64,000 nt of DNA, taken from NCBI GenBank assembly GCA_016712415.1, contig JADJRC010000008.1:62001-126000 (forward strand), in the 5' to 3' direction. The stretch is from Lewinellaceae bacterium. GTDB taxonomy: Bacteria > Bacteroidota > Bacteroidia > Chitinophagales > Saprospiraceae. Both the position numbers and the translations under genes were made by a program. Of this stretch, positions 7,860-17,109 are shown piece after piece. The notes beneath the pieces are model-generated. The model worked only from the letters and a program-made list of their open reading frames with translations. It was not told where the DNA came from and ran no database searches. The first letter of the stretch is position 1. The number at the start of each line of letters is the position of its first letter.

Positions 7860-9044
7860 ATGAAAAACGAAACCACCTCCAACCGTGTTTCCTCGCTTGA
7901 TGTATTGCGGGGTCTGGTCATTATAATCATGGCGCTCGACCATATTCGGGATTTTTTTGCCGCCACACCTTTTGCGCCGGAAGACGTTGCCCAAACCACT
8001 CCTGCATGGTTCTTCACCCGCTGGGTGACGCATTTCTGTGCCCCGGTTTTTGTTTTTCTGGCCGGCGCCGGCGCCTATTTGTACGGACTGAAGGCAGGGA
8101 GTGCGCGTGCGCTGAGCCGCTTTCTGGTGGTACGGGGCTTATGGCTTGTTTTTCTGGAATTTGCCGTTATCAACCTGAGCTGGATGTTCGAATGGCCCTG
8201 GAACGAAGGCTTTATGTTCGGACAGGTGATCTGGGTCATCGGTGTGTCGATGATCGTGCTTGCCGGGCTTTCCCGCCTGCCGCTGCCTTTGGTCGCCGGG
8301 TTCGGACTTGCCCTGATCGCCGGACACAACCTGCTCGACGGCATCCGTCCTGAAACACTGGGCAGTCTGGGGTGGCTATGGACCTTCCTGCACATCGGCT
8401 TCGGCTGGATACCCTTCAACGCGGACCAAAGTTTCGGTTTTCTGGTCGTTTATCCGCTGATTCCCTGGGTCGGTGTGATGGCGCTTGGATATGCGTTCGG
8501 GTCGGTCATGCGCTGGACGCCCGAACGCCGTCAAAAGTGGCTTTGGCAGGCAGGACTGGGTATTATCCTGGTTTTTATTGCGTTGCGTACGACCAACTGG
8601 TACGGCGACGCGCAGCATTGGGCGCCCCAGGAAAAAGGAGTTGTTTATTCGCTATTGTCATTTTTGAATACCAGCAAGTATCCCCCTTCGCTGCTGTACC
8701 TGTGTATGACACTGGGACCGGGCATGCTGCTATTGTTGTTGTTTGAGCGTTGGCGGGGCGCCGTTCCCGCCTTTTTACAGGTATTCGGGCGCGTGCCGTT
8801 TTTCTTTTATTTCCTTCATTTTTCCATCATCAACGCCGCTTCGAGGGCGTATTTCTACCTTGCCAATGGCTGGCATGTCGACTTCTTTTCCAATGGTCCG
8901 GATAAGTGGCCGGAAGGATATGAACCCAGTCTCGGCCTGGCCTATGTCGCGTGGGCGCTGCTGATAGCCGGGATGTACTTCCTGTGCAAGTGGTACGGGA
9001 AATACAAATTTTCGCACGACTACTGGTGGCTCAAGTATTTGTAA
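7860..9044 (+). CDS. DUF1624 / heparan-alpha-glucosaminide N-acetyltransferase-like membrane protein
   Basis: A 394-residue polytopic membrane protein with about ten hydrophobic segments. It opens with the family motif SLDVLRGLVIIIMALDHIRDFF, with an intramembrane Asp-His pair that in the eukaryotic lysosomal homologue belongs to the acetyl-transfer site. The conserved THFCAPVFVFLAG follows. Bacterial members probably acetylate cell-surface glycans but have no established substrate. The ATG at 7860 was chosen because an upstream ATG at 7794 would overlap the divergent TatD gene and add a non-hydrophobic 22-residue extension. It converges with the ABC transporter gene; the two stop codons are nine bases apart. 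Confidence 0.87.
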   Translation: MKNETTSNRVSSLDVLRGLVIIIMALDHIRDFFAATPFAPEDVAQTTPAWFFTRWVTHFCAPVFVFLAGAGAYLYGLKAGSARALSRFLVVRGLWLVFLEFAVINLSWMFEWPWNEGFMFGQVIWVIGVSMIVLAGLSRLPLPLVAGFGLALIAGHNLLDGIRPETLGSLGWLWTFLHIGFGWIPFNADQSFGFLVVYPLIPWVGVMALGYAFGSVMRWTPERRQKWLWQAGLGIILVFIALRTTNWYGDAQHWAPQEKGVVYSLLSFLNTSKYPPSLLYLCMTLGPGMLLLLLFERWRGAVPAFLQVFGRVPFFFYFLHFSIINAASRAYFYLANGWHVDFFSNGPDKWPEGYEPSLGLAYVAWALLIAGMYFLCKWYGKYKFSHDYWWLKYL

Positions 9045-9053
9045 ACGAATTCT

Positions 9054-10886
9054 TTACACGTATCCTTTTGCCTGTAAGCGAAACAATTCGGCGTATTTGC
9101 CGCCCTGGGCGACGAGTTTTTCGTGGCTTCCGATCTCGAGCAGTTGGCCGTGTTCCAGGAAAAGGATTCGGTCGGCCATACGCACCGTCGAAAACCGGTG
9201 GCTGATGAGTACACCTGTCTTGCCCTTGATCAACTCGGCGAAGCGAATGAACACACCGTGTTCGGCGCGGGCATCGAGGGCTGCCGTCGGTTCATCGAGA
9301 ATGATCAGTTGAGCGTCGCGCATGTAGGCGCGCGCCAGCGCGATTTTTTGCCATTGCCCGCCGCTCAGGTCAACGCCCTCCTTGAAGCGCTTGCCCAGCA
9401 TTTGTTCGTACTTTTTGGGCAGCCCCTCTATTACCTCATCGGCCAGGCTTTTGCCCGCAGCTTCTTCGATAAGCGCGCTGTTGCTGCGTTCCGGTATGTT
9501 GCCCACTGCGATGTTCTCCGATACGGTAAAGGCATAACGGAAATAGTCCTGGAAAATAATACCGATTTCCCGGCGCAGGTCTCCCGGGTCATAGTCGCAT
9601 AAATCGACACCGTCGAGCAGGATGCGCCCTTCTGTCGGTTCGTACAGGTGGGCGAGCAGTTTCACGATGGTGGTTTTCCCTGCGCCGTTTTCCCCGACGA
9701 GGGCCAGTTTTTCTCCGGCGTGCAGGGTAAAACTGAGGTTGCGCAAGGCCCATTTCTCGCTGTTGGGGTACTTGAAACTGACGTTTTCAAACACGAATCC
9801 TTCCCTGATCGGCCTGGGTACTTTCCGGGCGCCGGTGTGCTGACCGGAGAGTGGCCTGATCTCGAGAAAACCGAAAAAATCCTGGAGGTACAAAGCCATC
9901 TCCGATACCCTGGAAAAACGGCTCATAATACCCTGTAGCAGTCCCTGCATACGCTGGAAGGAACCGGCCAGGAAGGTCAGCGTACCGATGGTAATGGCGC
10001 CTTTTACGGTTTGCAGCACAATGGCTACGTAGGCGGCATAGTAGGAGGCCGTGCCCAGGATAGAAAACAAACTGCCCCATGCGGCCCGCCGCAGCGTCAG
10101 GCTTTTATTGGCTTCGTAGTATTTATCCGAAATGTTCTTGAAGCGGTCGGTAATAAACGTTTCCAGCCCGAATACCTTGATTTCCTTTGCTGTTTCACTG
10201 CTGGCGCCGATGTATCGAAGATAATCCAGTTCCCGGCGCTCCGGTGTCCAGGAGTGGGTGAGGGAATAGGAACGCCGGTTAAAATGCGTTTCACCGATGA
10301 AAGAAGGGATGACCGCTACAACAAGCAACACAATCAGCCAGGGATTGAACGCCGCCAGTCCACCCACCAGGAAGAGAATGGAGATCAGGTCCTGCACCTG
10401 CGACATTACCATTCCCATGAGCATGGTACGGCCCTGGGTTTGGGTGCGCGCCCGTTCGAGTTTGTCGTAAAACTCGGGATCTTCGAACTGGAACAAGTCA
10501 AGCGTAGCCGCATGCCGCATGATGCGTACGCTGCTGTCGTTGCTGATCAGATCGCCCAAAAGGCTTTCCGTCAGGGTAATGCCCCGGTTGAGCAGGCTGT
10601 TGACCACTGCCAGGCCCAGTTCGGCGCCAATCCACCAATACAGTCCGGTCGTATCGCCGATCGTTTGCGTGTCTTCATAGTATTGCACCAGGCCGACCAC
10701 CGTGTCGATGATCAGTTTGCCGATATACAACATGGTAACGGGGATGGCCGCCTGTACCAGTCTCAGCGAGGCATTCAGGAATGCCATGCGCGGCGAAACA
10801 GCCCAGATCATTCTGAAAAAACGCGGGATATTGCCCAAAGCGGCAAACTGCTCGGCAAAACTCTTTTTGGGTTTGGATTGCGCCAT
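9054..10886 (-). CDS. ABC exporter, fused permease and ATPase (MsbA-like half transporter)
   Basis: A 610-residue protein with an N-terminal six-helix type 1 exporter membrane domain (about residues 30-330) and a C-terminal nucleotide-binding domain. The ATPase has Walker A GENGAGKTT (about 400), Q-loop in GIIFQDYFRY, signature LSGGQWQKIALARAYMRDA, Walker B LIILDEPTAALD and the His switch in GVLISHRFSTV. It should act as a dimer in the inner membrane; the substrate (lipid, peptide or drug) cannot be read from the sequence. No partner half transporter is adjacent, so a homodimer is likely. The upstream gene on the same strand is an unknown anchored protein 74 bases away. Confidence 0.93.
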   Translation of the reverse strand: MAQSKPKKSFAEQFAALGNIPRFFRMIWAVSPRMAFLNASLRLVQAAIPVTMLYIGKLIIDTVVGLVQYYEDTQTIGDTTGLYWWIGAELGLAVVNSLLNRGITLTESLLGDLISNDSSVRIMRHAATLDLFQFEDPEFYDKLERARTQTQGRTMLMGMVMSQVQDLISILFLVGGLAAFNPWLIVLLVVAVIPSFIGETHFNRRSYSLTHSWTPERRELDYLRYIGASSETAKEIKVFGLETFITDRFKNISDKYYEANKSLTLRRAAWGSLFSILGTASYYAAYVAIVLQTVKGAITIGTLTFLAGSFQRMQGLLQGIMSRFSRVSEMALYLQDFFGFLEIRPLSGQHTGARKVPRPIREGFVFENVSFKYPNSEKWALRNLSFTLHAGEKLALVGENGAGKTTIVKLLAHLYEPTEGRILLDGVDLCDYDPGDLRREIGIIFQDYFRYAFTVSENIAVGNIPERSNSALIEEAAGKSLADEVIEGLPKKYEQMLGKRFKEGVDLSGGQWQKIALARAYMRDAQLIILDEPTAALDARAEHGVFIRFAELIKGKTGVLISHRFSTVRMADRILFLEHGQLLEIGSHEKLVAQGGKYAELFRLQAKGYV

Positions 10887-10960
10887 GTGTTCAGGTTTCG
10901 GTCTTAATCGTCAACCGCAACTAAACCTCTGCAAGTGCAAAAAGTTGCCGGCGGCATGGC

Positions 10961-11641
10961 TTAACCCTCCCTTGTCATCTGCATAACAGCCAGGGCAAGC
11001 AGCGCATTTTCCTCGTCTTTCGAGATTTCGCGCAGCATCGTCAAAGCCCGGGGATTGGGCCCTGCCGAATCTGCCATACCCGGATTGGCGATGGCGGCGG
11101 CGGTCGAATCCCCGATCAGCACCGGAAACTGTCTGTCGCCGGCATCGGCTTCCATTTTAGCGAGGAGGCGGTTGTTGCGTCCGGCGGAAATCAGTGCGCC
11201 GTCGACAAATATCCCGAACGGCTGTCCGCCGACCCAGATTTCCGTCTCTTTGCCCCGGGTTCGGAAGGTGAGTTCACGATCGCTGGTGCGGGCAATGAGC
11301 ACGCTGGTTTCCCCTTTCTTTTGGGCAGCATAGGCCAGTACCGGCTCCTGGTAAATGGTCGTAAATACCCCCTCTGAAGTGCTGCTGTTAAAAAATCCCG
11401 GTTTTTTGACACTTTTCTGGTTGAGGGAGAGCAGCGAAAGCATTTCGTGGTCCCAGGGCACCAGTGCTCCGGCGGCCTGTGCCATCAGACGGGTGCGCAG
11501 GCGTTCAACAGTTGTTTTCCAGGCCTGACTTTCAGGATCGAGGTTGAGTTGTCCCAGTACCCTCGCAATGAGGTAAAACATGCCCACGATGAAAGAACCG
11601 GCCATCACGACAAGCATGAGGAATGGAAGAAGAAACCGCAT
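10961..11641 (-). CDS. Uncharacterised N-terminally anchored protein
   Basis: A 226-residue protein with a single hydrophobic N-terminal segment (about residues 3-27), either an anchor or an uncleaved signal. The soluble part is beta-rich in the middle (TTIYQEPVLAYAAQ, VLIARTSDRELTFR, ETEIWVGGQPFG, GALISAGRNNRLLAKM). It ends in an Ala/Leu-rich helix after NPRALTMLREISKDEENALLAL. I recognise no family. It lies 74 bases upstream of the ABC exporter and could be co-transcribed with it, but no functional link is shown. Confidence 0.7.
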   Translation of the reverse strand: MRFLLPFLMLVVMAGSFIVGMFYLIARVLGQLNLDPESQAWKTTVERLRTRLMAQAAGALVPWDHEMLSLLSLNQKSVKKPGFFNSSTSEGVFTTIYQEPVLAYAAQKKGETSVLIARTSDRELTFRTRGKETEIWVGGQPFGIFVDGALISAGRNNRLLAKMEADAGDRQFPVLIGDSTAAAIANPGMADSAGPNPRALTMLREISKDEENALLALAVMQMTREG

Positions 11642-11761
11642 ATTTGGTCATTTATTTTTTGGTGCGAAATGCATACGTGTAATCAAATACAAAAAAACGG
11701 CCAATATTATAACGCTGCCCGATTATTATATGAAATGGGGAGATTTTCCGGTCATTTTTAC

Positions 11762-13666
11762 CTACCGCAGCAGGGCAATATTTCCTTGAATTACATTTTC
11801 TGCGGTATCGCCCTCCAGTTTGTAACGCGCTGTATAAACATAAATATCGGAAGGCGCTTCCGTACCGTTGAGGGTGGTGCCGTCCCAACGGTCGGAGGCC
11901 TGGAAGCCCTGGTACATCAACTCGCCCCAGCGGGAATACACACTGAACTCCATGTATTCGACGTCGCAGCCGCGTAGCACCGGACTAAAGCGGTCATTGA
12001 CGCCGTCGTTGTTGGGTGTGAAAGCATTCGGTGTAAAGGGGAAGCAGCATCCGGTCTCTGGTTCGGGCAGGTTGTAGGATAGTACGGTTGATCCGCACGA
12101 AGTGGTGACGGTGACGCTGTAGGCGCCGAAATCTGTGAGGCGCAGGCTGTCGGCAGTGCTGCCGTCCGACCATTGGAAAGTACTGCCCGCTGCCGCAGTT
12201 ACCTGCAAAGTAAGTGGCAGCGCAGCGCAGGTATCCTTCACCACCGGCGCCTCAAGAGTCGCCTGCAAATTACCGATATTCGTGATCTGAAAGCTGTAAT
12301 CCGTAAAATCGCAGGCCTCTTCTACCCGCAAGGTATATGTTGCTGTCTCTCCCGCGCCGACGGACACTTCGATGTCGGGGGTAACGGCGCCATTCGACCA
12401 CAAATAACGGAGCCCTGGTACGGCAGGTTTCAGGGTTACTTTTGATGTGTCGCAACTGGTGATAACGCTCGTGACGACATCCTTGTTTCTGGCGAATATC
12501 CAGTCCGGGAAGTTGGGCAACGAGGTGAAAAAGCCGCCGGCATTGTTGATATCGGTATCAAACTTCATGATTGCGCGCTCCACTTCGGGTGTGGCGCCGT
12601 CGGGACAGCGAACTACCGACAGGCTTATTGTTGGCGGAATAGTCAGAAAGTCTTCAGAAAGTTGCTCTACCCAATAGATATTGCCGTCCGGACCGATTTG
12701 CATATGCCCTGCCACGGGTGTCTCATTGTCGAAAGTCAATGTTTCCTTTGAAGCGGCTATGTCGGAAGCCGTAAGGTCGTAGCGAACAATCGCGCCGACG
12801 GCGTCCGATTCCAGGGCATACAGGTAGCGCCCCCGGGGGGAATAAGAAAAGGTATAACCGCTTGCCGTTACTTTTTCCCGGAATGTCAGGGCGCCGGTAG
12901 CGGTGGCAAAATCATAAATTTCGCCATTCACACACAGGGAGTTGGATTGCGGACTGGCTTTGATCACCAATACATCGCTGTCTTCAGCGCGGGGGCGGAC
13001 CACCGGCGTACCAACGCCGGCGGCGTTCAAAGGCGCCAGCACAAAATCTTTCGAGTCTTTGTCGGTGGCAACGACCCAGTAGCCCGGCGAGCCGTCGCTA
13101 TTTTTGATAGCCGCCAGTCCTTCTGTGGCTGGTTTGTACACAGGAACGCCTGCCTGCACCACGGCGCCGAGTCCGCCGTTGAGCGACATGTCCGCCAGGA
13201 AATAGGACATACCCCGGTTTTGCGGCGCCGGTGTCGGATTATGGTCCATCGTGAACACAAAATACCGGTTGGCGTCGGCGATATCAGGGACGATCACGGC
13301 ACTTTGAGCCGCGCTGTAGCCGCCGCCCGAGGTGTCGCCCATGTTGTACATGACCTGTTGGTTGCGGTTCCAGATGATACCGTCGTGCTGGCCGTTTATG
13401 GCGCTGAAAGGAATGCCGCCGCCGTTGGTGTAAAGCAAAACGGCGCCGTCGGCATCACAATAAATGGCGCAGCCCTCGTAAGAATCGACATTGATGCCGG
13501 TTAGTTTTACCGGCAGACCGCTGTTGAAATCCAGTCCGGCGCCGGCGCCGAAATACCAGATATTGCCGTGTCCGGGCGCCTGGGAAAAGGCTCCGGTAAG
13601 GGCAAAAAACAGGAAAAGAAAAAGCGTGACAGCGGATCGGGAAGCGGGAAAAGAGGATTGTTGCAT
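11762..13666 (-). CDS. Secreted surface protein with T9SS type B (gliding-motility) C-terminal domain
   Basis: A 634-residue protein with a signal peptide (residues about 9-28, cleavage near FSQAP). Residues 30-400 look like a WD/SMP30-type beta-propeller with repeated VLLYTNGGG, YFVFTMDHNP and IGPDGNIYWVEQ strands. Two PKD/Ig-like segments follow (YLWSNGAV..., FQWSDGST...). The end carries the type B sorting domain: PNAFTPNNDGVNDRFSP, VYSRWGELMYQG, DRWDGT and a final VIQGNIALLR. Such proteins cross the outer membrane through the type IX system and stay on the surface. The start at 13666 was preferred over the ATG-independent extension to 13699 because a TACCTTTG -7 box at 13697-13704 overlaps that longer start. 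Confidence 0.9.
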   Translation of the reverse strand: MQQSSFPASRSAVTLFLFLFFALTGAFSQAPGHGNIWYFGAGAGLDFNSGLPVKLTGINVDSYEGCAIYCDADGAVLLYTNGGGIPFSAINGQHDGIIWNRNQQVMYNMGDTSGGGYSAAQSAVIVPDIADANRYFVFTMDHNPTPAPQNRGMSYFLADMSLNGGLGAVVQAGVPVYKPATEGLAAIKNSDGSPGYWVVATDKDSKDFVLAPLNAAGVGTPVVRPRAEDSDVLVIKASPQSNSLCVNGEIYDFATATGALTFREKVTASGYTFSYSPRGRYLYALESDAVGAIVRYDLTASDIAASKETLTFDNETPVAGHMQIGPDGNIYWVEQLSEDFLTIPPTISLSVVRCPDGATPEVERAIMKFDTDINNAGGFFTSLPNFPDWIFARNKDVVTSVITSCDTSKVTLKPAVPGLRYLWSNGAVTPDIEVSVGAGETATYTLRVEEACDFTDYSFQITNIGNLQATLEAPVVKDTCAALPLTLQVTAAAGSTFQWSDGSTADSLRLTDFGAYSVTVTTSCGSTVLSYNLPEPETGCCFPFTPNAFTPNNDGVNDRFSPVLRGCDVEYMEFSVYSRWGELMYQGFQASDRWDGTTLNGTEAPSDIYVYTARYKLEGDTAENVIQGNIALLR

Positions 13667-13696
13667 GAATTCGGGAAATGGATTTGAAAGAAAGGC

Positions 13697-13704
13697 CAAA
13701 GGTA
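13697..13704 (-). promoter_or_regulatory. Putative -7 box (TAnnTTTG) of the T9SS type B gene
   Basis: TACCTTTG followed by G on the minus strand, 30 bases before the ATG at 13666. Its position rules out the longer reading of the gene. Confidence 0.55.
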
Positions 13705-13911
13705 AGACGGTTTTTTAGACAGCCACTGTCGCTTTGCCAGCCATTTTGTTGTATTTCTGACAAAAATACCTCTGCGAGCAGGTTCAAACTGTCATTCCGT
13801 CAGATTTTCCCGCGTGGCACAGGGATTGATAAACACGAACTGTCGGTTGTTGTATGACACCGCATCCAATTCAAACCTACTTCAATTACTTCAACGAATA
13901 TAACTGATACA

Positions 13912-15846
13912 ATGGGCAAAATTATAGGCATTGACCTTGGTACCACCAATTCATGCGTTTCTGTCATGGTTGGCAACGAACCGGTTGTCATAGCAAATGA
14001 TGAGGGCGCACGCACCACTCCTTCCGTTGTCGGCTTTCTCGACAATGGCGAGCGCAAAATCGGCGCGCCGGCCAAACGCCAGGCTATCACCAACCCCAAA
14101 CGCACGGTGTCGTCTATCAAGCGCTTTATGGGTATGCGCCACAGCGAGTCAACCAGCGAGATCAATCGCGTACCTTATAAAGTGGTAAAAGGTGACAACG
14201 ATACCTGCCGCGTCGATATCGACGGGCGCATGTACACGCCGCAGGAGATCAGCGCCATGGTACTCCAGAAAATGAAAAAAGTAGCCGAAGATTATCTCGG
14301 CGAACCGGTAACGGAAGCAGTCATTACCGTACCGGCCTACTTCAACGACTCCCAGCGCCAGGCCACAAAAGAGGCAGGCGCCATTGCAGGCCTCGATGTA
14401 AAACGCATCGTGAACGAACCTACGGCGGCTGCGCTGGCTTATGGTCTCGACAAGCGCGATAAAGACGTTCGGATTGCCGTGTACGACCTTGGCGGCGGCA
14501 CCTTCGATATCTCCATCCTTGAACTCGGCGGTGGCGTATTCGAAGTGAAATCCACCAACGGCGACACCCACCTCGGTGGCGACGACTTCGACCAGGTTGT
14601 CATCGAATGGCTGGCCGACGAATTCAAACGCCAGGAAAATATCGACCTGCGCAAGGATCCGATGGCGCTCCAGCGCCTGAAAGAAGCGGCCGAAAAAGCC
14701 AAGATCGAACTGTCGAGCAGCGCGGAAACGGAAATCAACCTGCCGTACGTGACGGCGGTAGACGGTGTGCCCAAGCACCTCGTCATGAAACTCAGCCGCG
14801 CGAAATTTGAACAAATGACCGACGGACTGGTGCAGCGCACGCTGGAGCCCTGCCGCAAGGCCCTGGCCGATGCGAGTATGAAACCTGCAGATGTAGACGA
14901 GGTGATCCTCGTGGGCGGCTCCACCCGTATCCCGCGTATCCAGGAAGAAGTGGAAAAGTTCTTCGGTAAAAAACCGAACCGCTCGGTGAATCCCGATGAG
15001 GTGGTGGCCATCGGCGCTGCCGTACAGGGCGCTATTCTCTCCGGCAACGCCGGCGTGAAAGACATGGTGCTGCTCGACGTCACACCGCTTTCGCTCGGTA
15101 TCGAAACCATGGGCGGCATCTACGACGTGGTCATCGAAGCCAATACTACGGTTCCGACCAAGAAGTCGAAAGTGTACTCGACGGCAAGCGACAACCAGCC
15201 GCAGGTGGAGATACACATCCTTCAGGGTGAACGGCCGATGGCCCGCGACAACCGCTCCGTCGGACGATTTATTCTCGACGGCATTCCGCCTGCACCGCGC
15301 GGTGTTCCGCAAGTCGAGGTGACCTTCGATATCGACGCCAACGGCATTATCTCCGTATCAGCCCTCGATAAGGGCACCGGCAAACAGCAGAACATCCGCA
15401 TCGAAGCCGGCACCGGTCTGTCGAAAGAAGACATCGCCCGCATGAAAGCCGAAGCAGAGGCCAATGCCGAAACCGACCGCGCAACACGCGAACGCGCTGA
15501 AAAACTCAACGCCGCAGATACACTGATCTTCCAGACGGAAAAACAACTCAGTGAGTTCGGCGATAAAGTGCCGGCCAATCACAAAGAGGCCATTGAAAAA
15601 TCGCTTGGCGAACTGCGCGAAGCGCATAAGACACAGGATATCAGCCGCATCGATGCAGCAACCGAAGCGCTCACCGCAGCGTGGAACGCCGCCAGCCAGG
15701 AAATATATGCCGCACAGCAAGCCACCAATGGCGGCAGTGCGGAGAATCCCTACGGCTCTGCAACAGGCGGCCCCACCGGCGGAGAAGGCGGTGGCAATGC
15801 ATCCACCGATGCGCAGGATGTGGAGTTTGAGGAAGTGAAAAGTTAA
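13912..15846 (+). CDS. dnaK: Molecular chaperone DnaK (Hsp70)
   Basis: A 644-residue Hsp70 of standard length. The ATPase domain begins with GKIIGIDLGTTNSCVSVM and has the phosphate-binding VYDLGGGTFDISI and the VILVGGSTRIPRIQE motif. The substrate-binding domain follows from LLDVTPLSLGIETMGG, and the helical lid is at the C-terminus. The tail is Gly-rich and ends in an acidic DVEFEEVKS, the usual EEVK-type DnaJ/GrpE-interacting end. It folds cytoplasmic proteins with DnaJ and GrpE, neither of which is encoded nearby. It is monocistronic: a strong intrinsic terminator follows within 40 bases. No CIRCE-type operator was seen upstream. Confidence 0.99.
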   Translation: MGKIIGIDLGTTNSCVSVMVGNEPVVIANDEGARTTPSVVGFLDNGERKIGAPAKRQAITNPKRTVSSIKRFMGMRHSESTSEINRVPYKVVKGDNDTCRVDIDGRMYTPQEISAMVLQKMKKVAEDYLGEPVTEAVITVPAYFNDSQRQATKEAGAIAGLDVKRIVNEPTAAALAYGLDKRDKDVRIAVYDLGGGTFDISILELGGGVFEVKSTNGDTHLGGDDFDQVVIEWLADEFKRQENIDLRKDPMALQRLKEAAEKAKIELSSSAETEINLPYVTAVDGVPKHLVMKLSRAKFEQMTDGLVQRTLEPCRKALADASMKPADVDEVILVGGSTRIPRIQEEVEKFFGKKPNRSVNPDEVVAIGAAVQGAILSGNAGVKDMVLLDVTPLSLGIETMGGIYDVVIEANTTVPTKKSKVYSTASDNQPQVEIHILQGERPMARDNRSVGRFILDGIPPAPRGVPQVEVTFDIDANGIISVSALDKGTGKQQNIRIEAGTGLSKEDIARMKAEAEANAETDRATRERAEKLNAADTLIFQTEKQLSEFGDKVPANHKEAIEKSLGELREAHKTQDISRIDAATEALTAAWNAASQEIYAAQQATNGGSAENPYGSATGGPTGGEGGGNASTDAQDVEFEEVKS

Positions 15847-15883
15847 GTTGTCCCGGATTATTGGGACGTATAGATAGATACGA

Positions 15884-15916
15884 GCCGTCCGGAATCCAAT
15901 CCGGGCGGCTTTTTTT
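15884..15916 (+). terminator. Intrinsic terminator of dnaK
   Basis: A GC-rich hairpin with arms GCCGTCCGGA and TCCGGGCGGC (one G-U pair) and a five-base loop, followed by seven T residues, 38 bases after the dnaK stop. Confidence 0.9.
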
Positions 15917-15943
15917 ATTCCCGGAATTTTTATCGCGCAGCAA

Positions 15944-16177
15944 TTGTTACACAAGGATAATTCAACACTGACGGGTAAAAATCTTGGCGATGTATACCAG
16001 ATTGGATCGGCTTTCGACGGATTCAATCCCGAAAAATATATGGAATCCCTCACCGGTGGCGGCAGCCCCTATTCAGGACTGATGAAAATGATGGGTGGTA
16101 TGTTCGGAGAAAAACACCAAGACCACAAGGTGCCTGTGACAGAGAGCATGACCGTTACCTATTACCTGCTTGATTGA
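15944..16177 (+). pseudogene. Possible 3' remnant of a gene (77 codons, no ATG)
   Basis: A short open frame reads naturally as protein from about 15944 to the stop at 16177 (segments GDVYQIGSAFDGFNPEKY, GGSPYSGLMKMMGGMFG and TESMTVTYYLLD). It has no ATG at its beginning, only TTG; the first ATG leaves 46 residues. Upstream the frame stays open through the dnaK terminator into non-coding sequence, as expected if the 5' part of a gene was lost. The alternative is a small genuine protein starting at TTG or the internal ATG. I do not recognise the family. The remaining gene-free bases between dnaK and 16272 hold only the terminator. Confidence 0.35.
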
Positions 16178-16271
16178 ATTTGTGGGCATACCTGCGCTTG
16201 CTTGTCGCACCCGCGCCGCACCTGCCTGCATACGAACAAATTTTTTCACATTTGCAGCAAACTTTGCTGCC

Positions 16272-17102
16272 ATGCGTCGACTAATATTCGCCTTGTATAT
16301 TTCCCTGCCCGCCATCCTGAATGCACAGGGTGCTTTCAATGTGCTAACGTACAACATCCGATACGACAACCCAGGCGACGGCGACGACGCCTGGCCCAAA
16401 CGCCGCGATTTCCTGGCCGGCCAATTGCGCTTTCACGCGCCCGACGTGTTCGGCATTCAGGAGGGATTGCTGCACCAGTTGCAATACCTCGACGGGGAAT
16501 TGCCTGAGTTCGCGCGGGTGGGTGTGGGCCGCGACGACGGCGACGAAAAGGGCGAGTTTTCGGCGCTCTATTACCGGAAAAGCCGCTTCGGGCTGATGGC
16601 CTCCGGCACATTCTGGCTTTCTGAAACGCCCGATACAGTGTCGAAAGGCTGGGATGCTGCACTGCCGCGCATCTGCACCTTCGCACGCCTGTACGACAGC
16701 CTCGCGAAGAAAAAACTGTGGGTGTTCAATACCCATTTCGATCATGTGGGCAAAACGGCGCGCCGGGAATCGGCTGCCCTGATCCTCAACAAGATAGCGG
16801 AAATGAATATCGCCCATGAGGCAGTGATCCTCATGGGCGATTTGAATACAGAGCCGGAAGAGACTCCGTTTGCGTTAATTTCGAAAGCAATGCAGGATGC
16901 GCAGCAGGCAAGCGAAACGCCGCCTTTTGGCCCCGCCGGCACGTTCAACGGATTCCGTTTCAACGAACCGGTGACACGTCGAATTGACTATGTTTTTGTC
17001 GATAACAAGCTGATCGTACTTCAGTATGCCGTATTGAGCGATTCGCGCGACTGCCATTACCCCTCTGATCATTTACCGGTCCTGGCGCGAATAGAATGGT
17101 GA
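16272..17102 (+). CDS. Secreted endonuclease/exonuclease/phosphatase family protein
   Basis: A 276-residue protein with a cleavable signal peptide (residues 1-18, AILNAQG site). The EEP fold is marked by VLTYNIRYDNPGDG, FGIQEGLL (metal-binding Glu), NTHFDHVG, ILMGDLNTEPEETPF, a RIDYVFV segment and the terminal SDHLPVLARI with the catalytic Asp-His. Secreted Bacteroidota members of this group are annotated as nucleases or phospholipid/sphingolipid phosphodiesterases; the substrate is not decided by sequence. The ATG at 16272 was chosen over the upstream frame extension because it begins the signal peptide. It converges with the next gene, leaving seven bases between stops. Confidence 0.9.
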   Translation: MRRLIFALYISLPAILNAQGAFNVLTYNIRYDNPGDGDDAWPKRRDFLAGQLRFHAPDVFGIQEGLLHQLQYLDGELPEFARVGVGRDDGDEKGEFSALYYRKSRFGLMASGTFWLSETPDTVSKGWDAALPRICTFARLYDSLAKKKLWVFNTHFDHVGKTARRESAALILNKIAEMNIAHEAVILMGDLNTEPEETPFALISKAMQDAQQASETPPFGPAGTFNGFRFNEPVTRRIDYVFVDNKLIVLQYAVLSDSRDCHYPSDHLPVLARIEW

Positions 17103-17109
17103 TTGTGGA

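Noticed and set aside
14149..15312. 387-codon minus-strand frame
   Set aside because: Antisense to dnaK.
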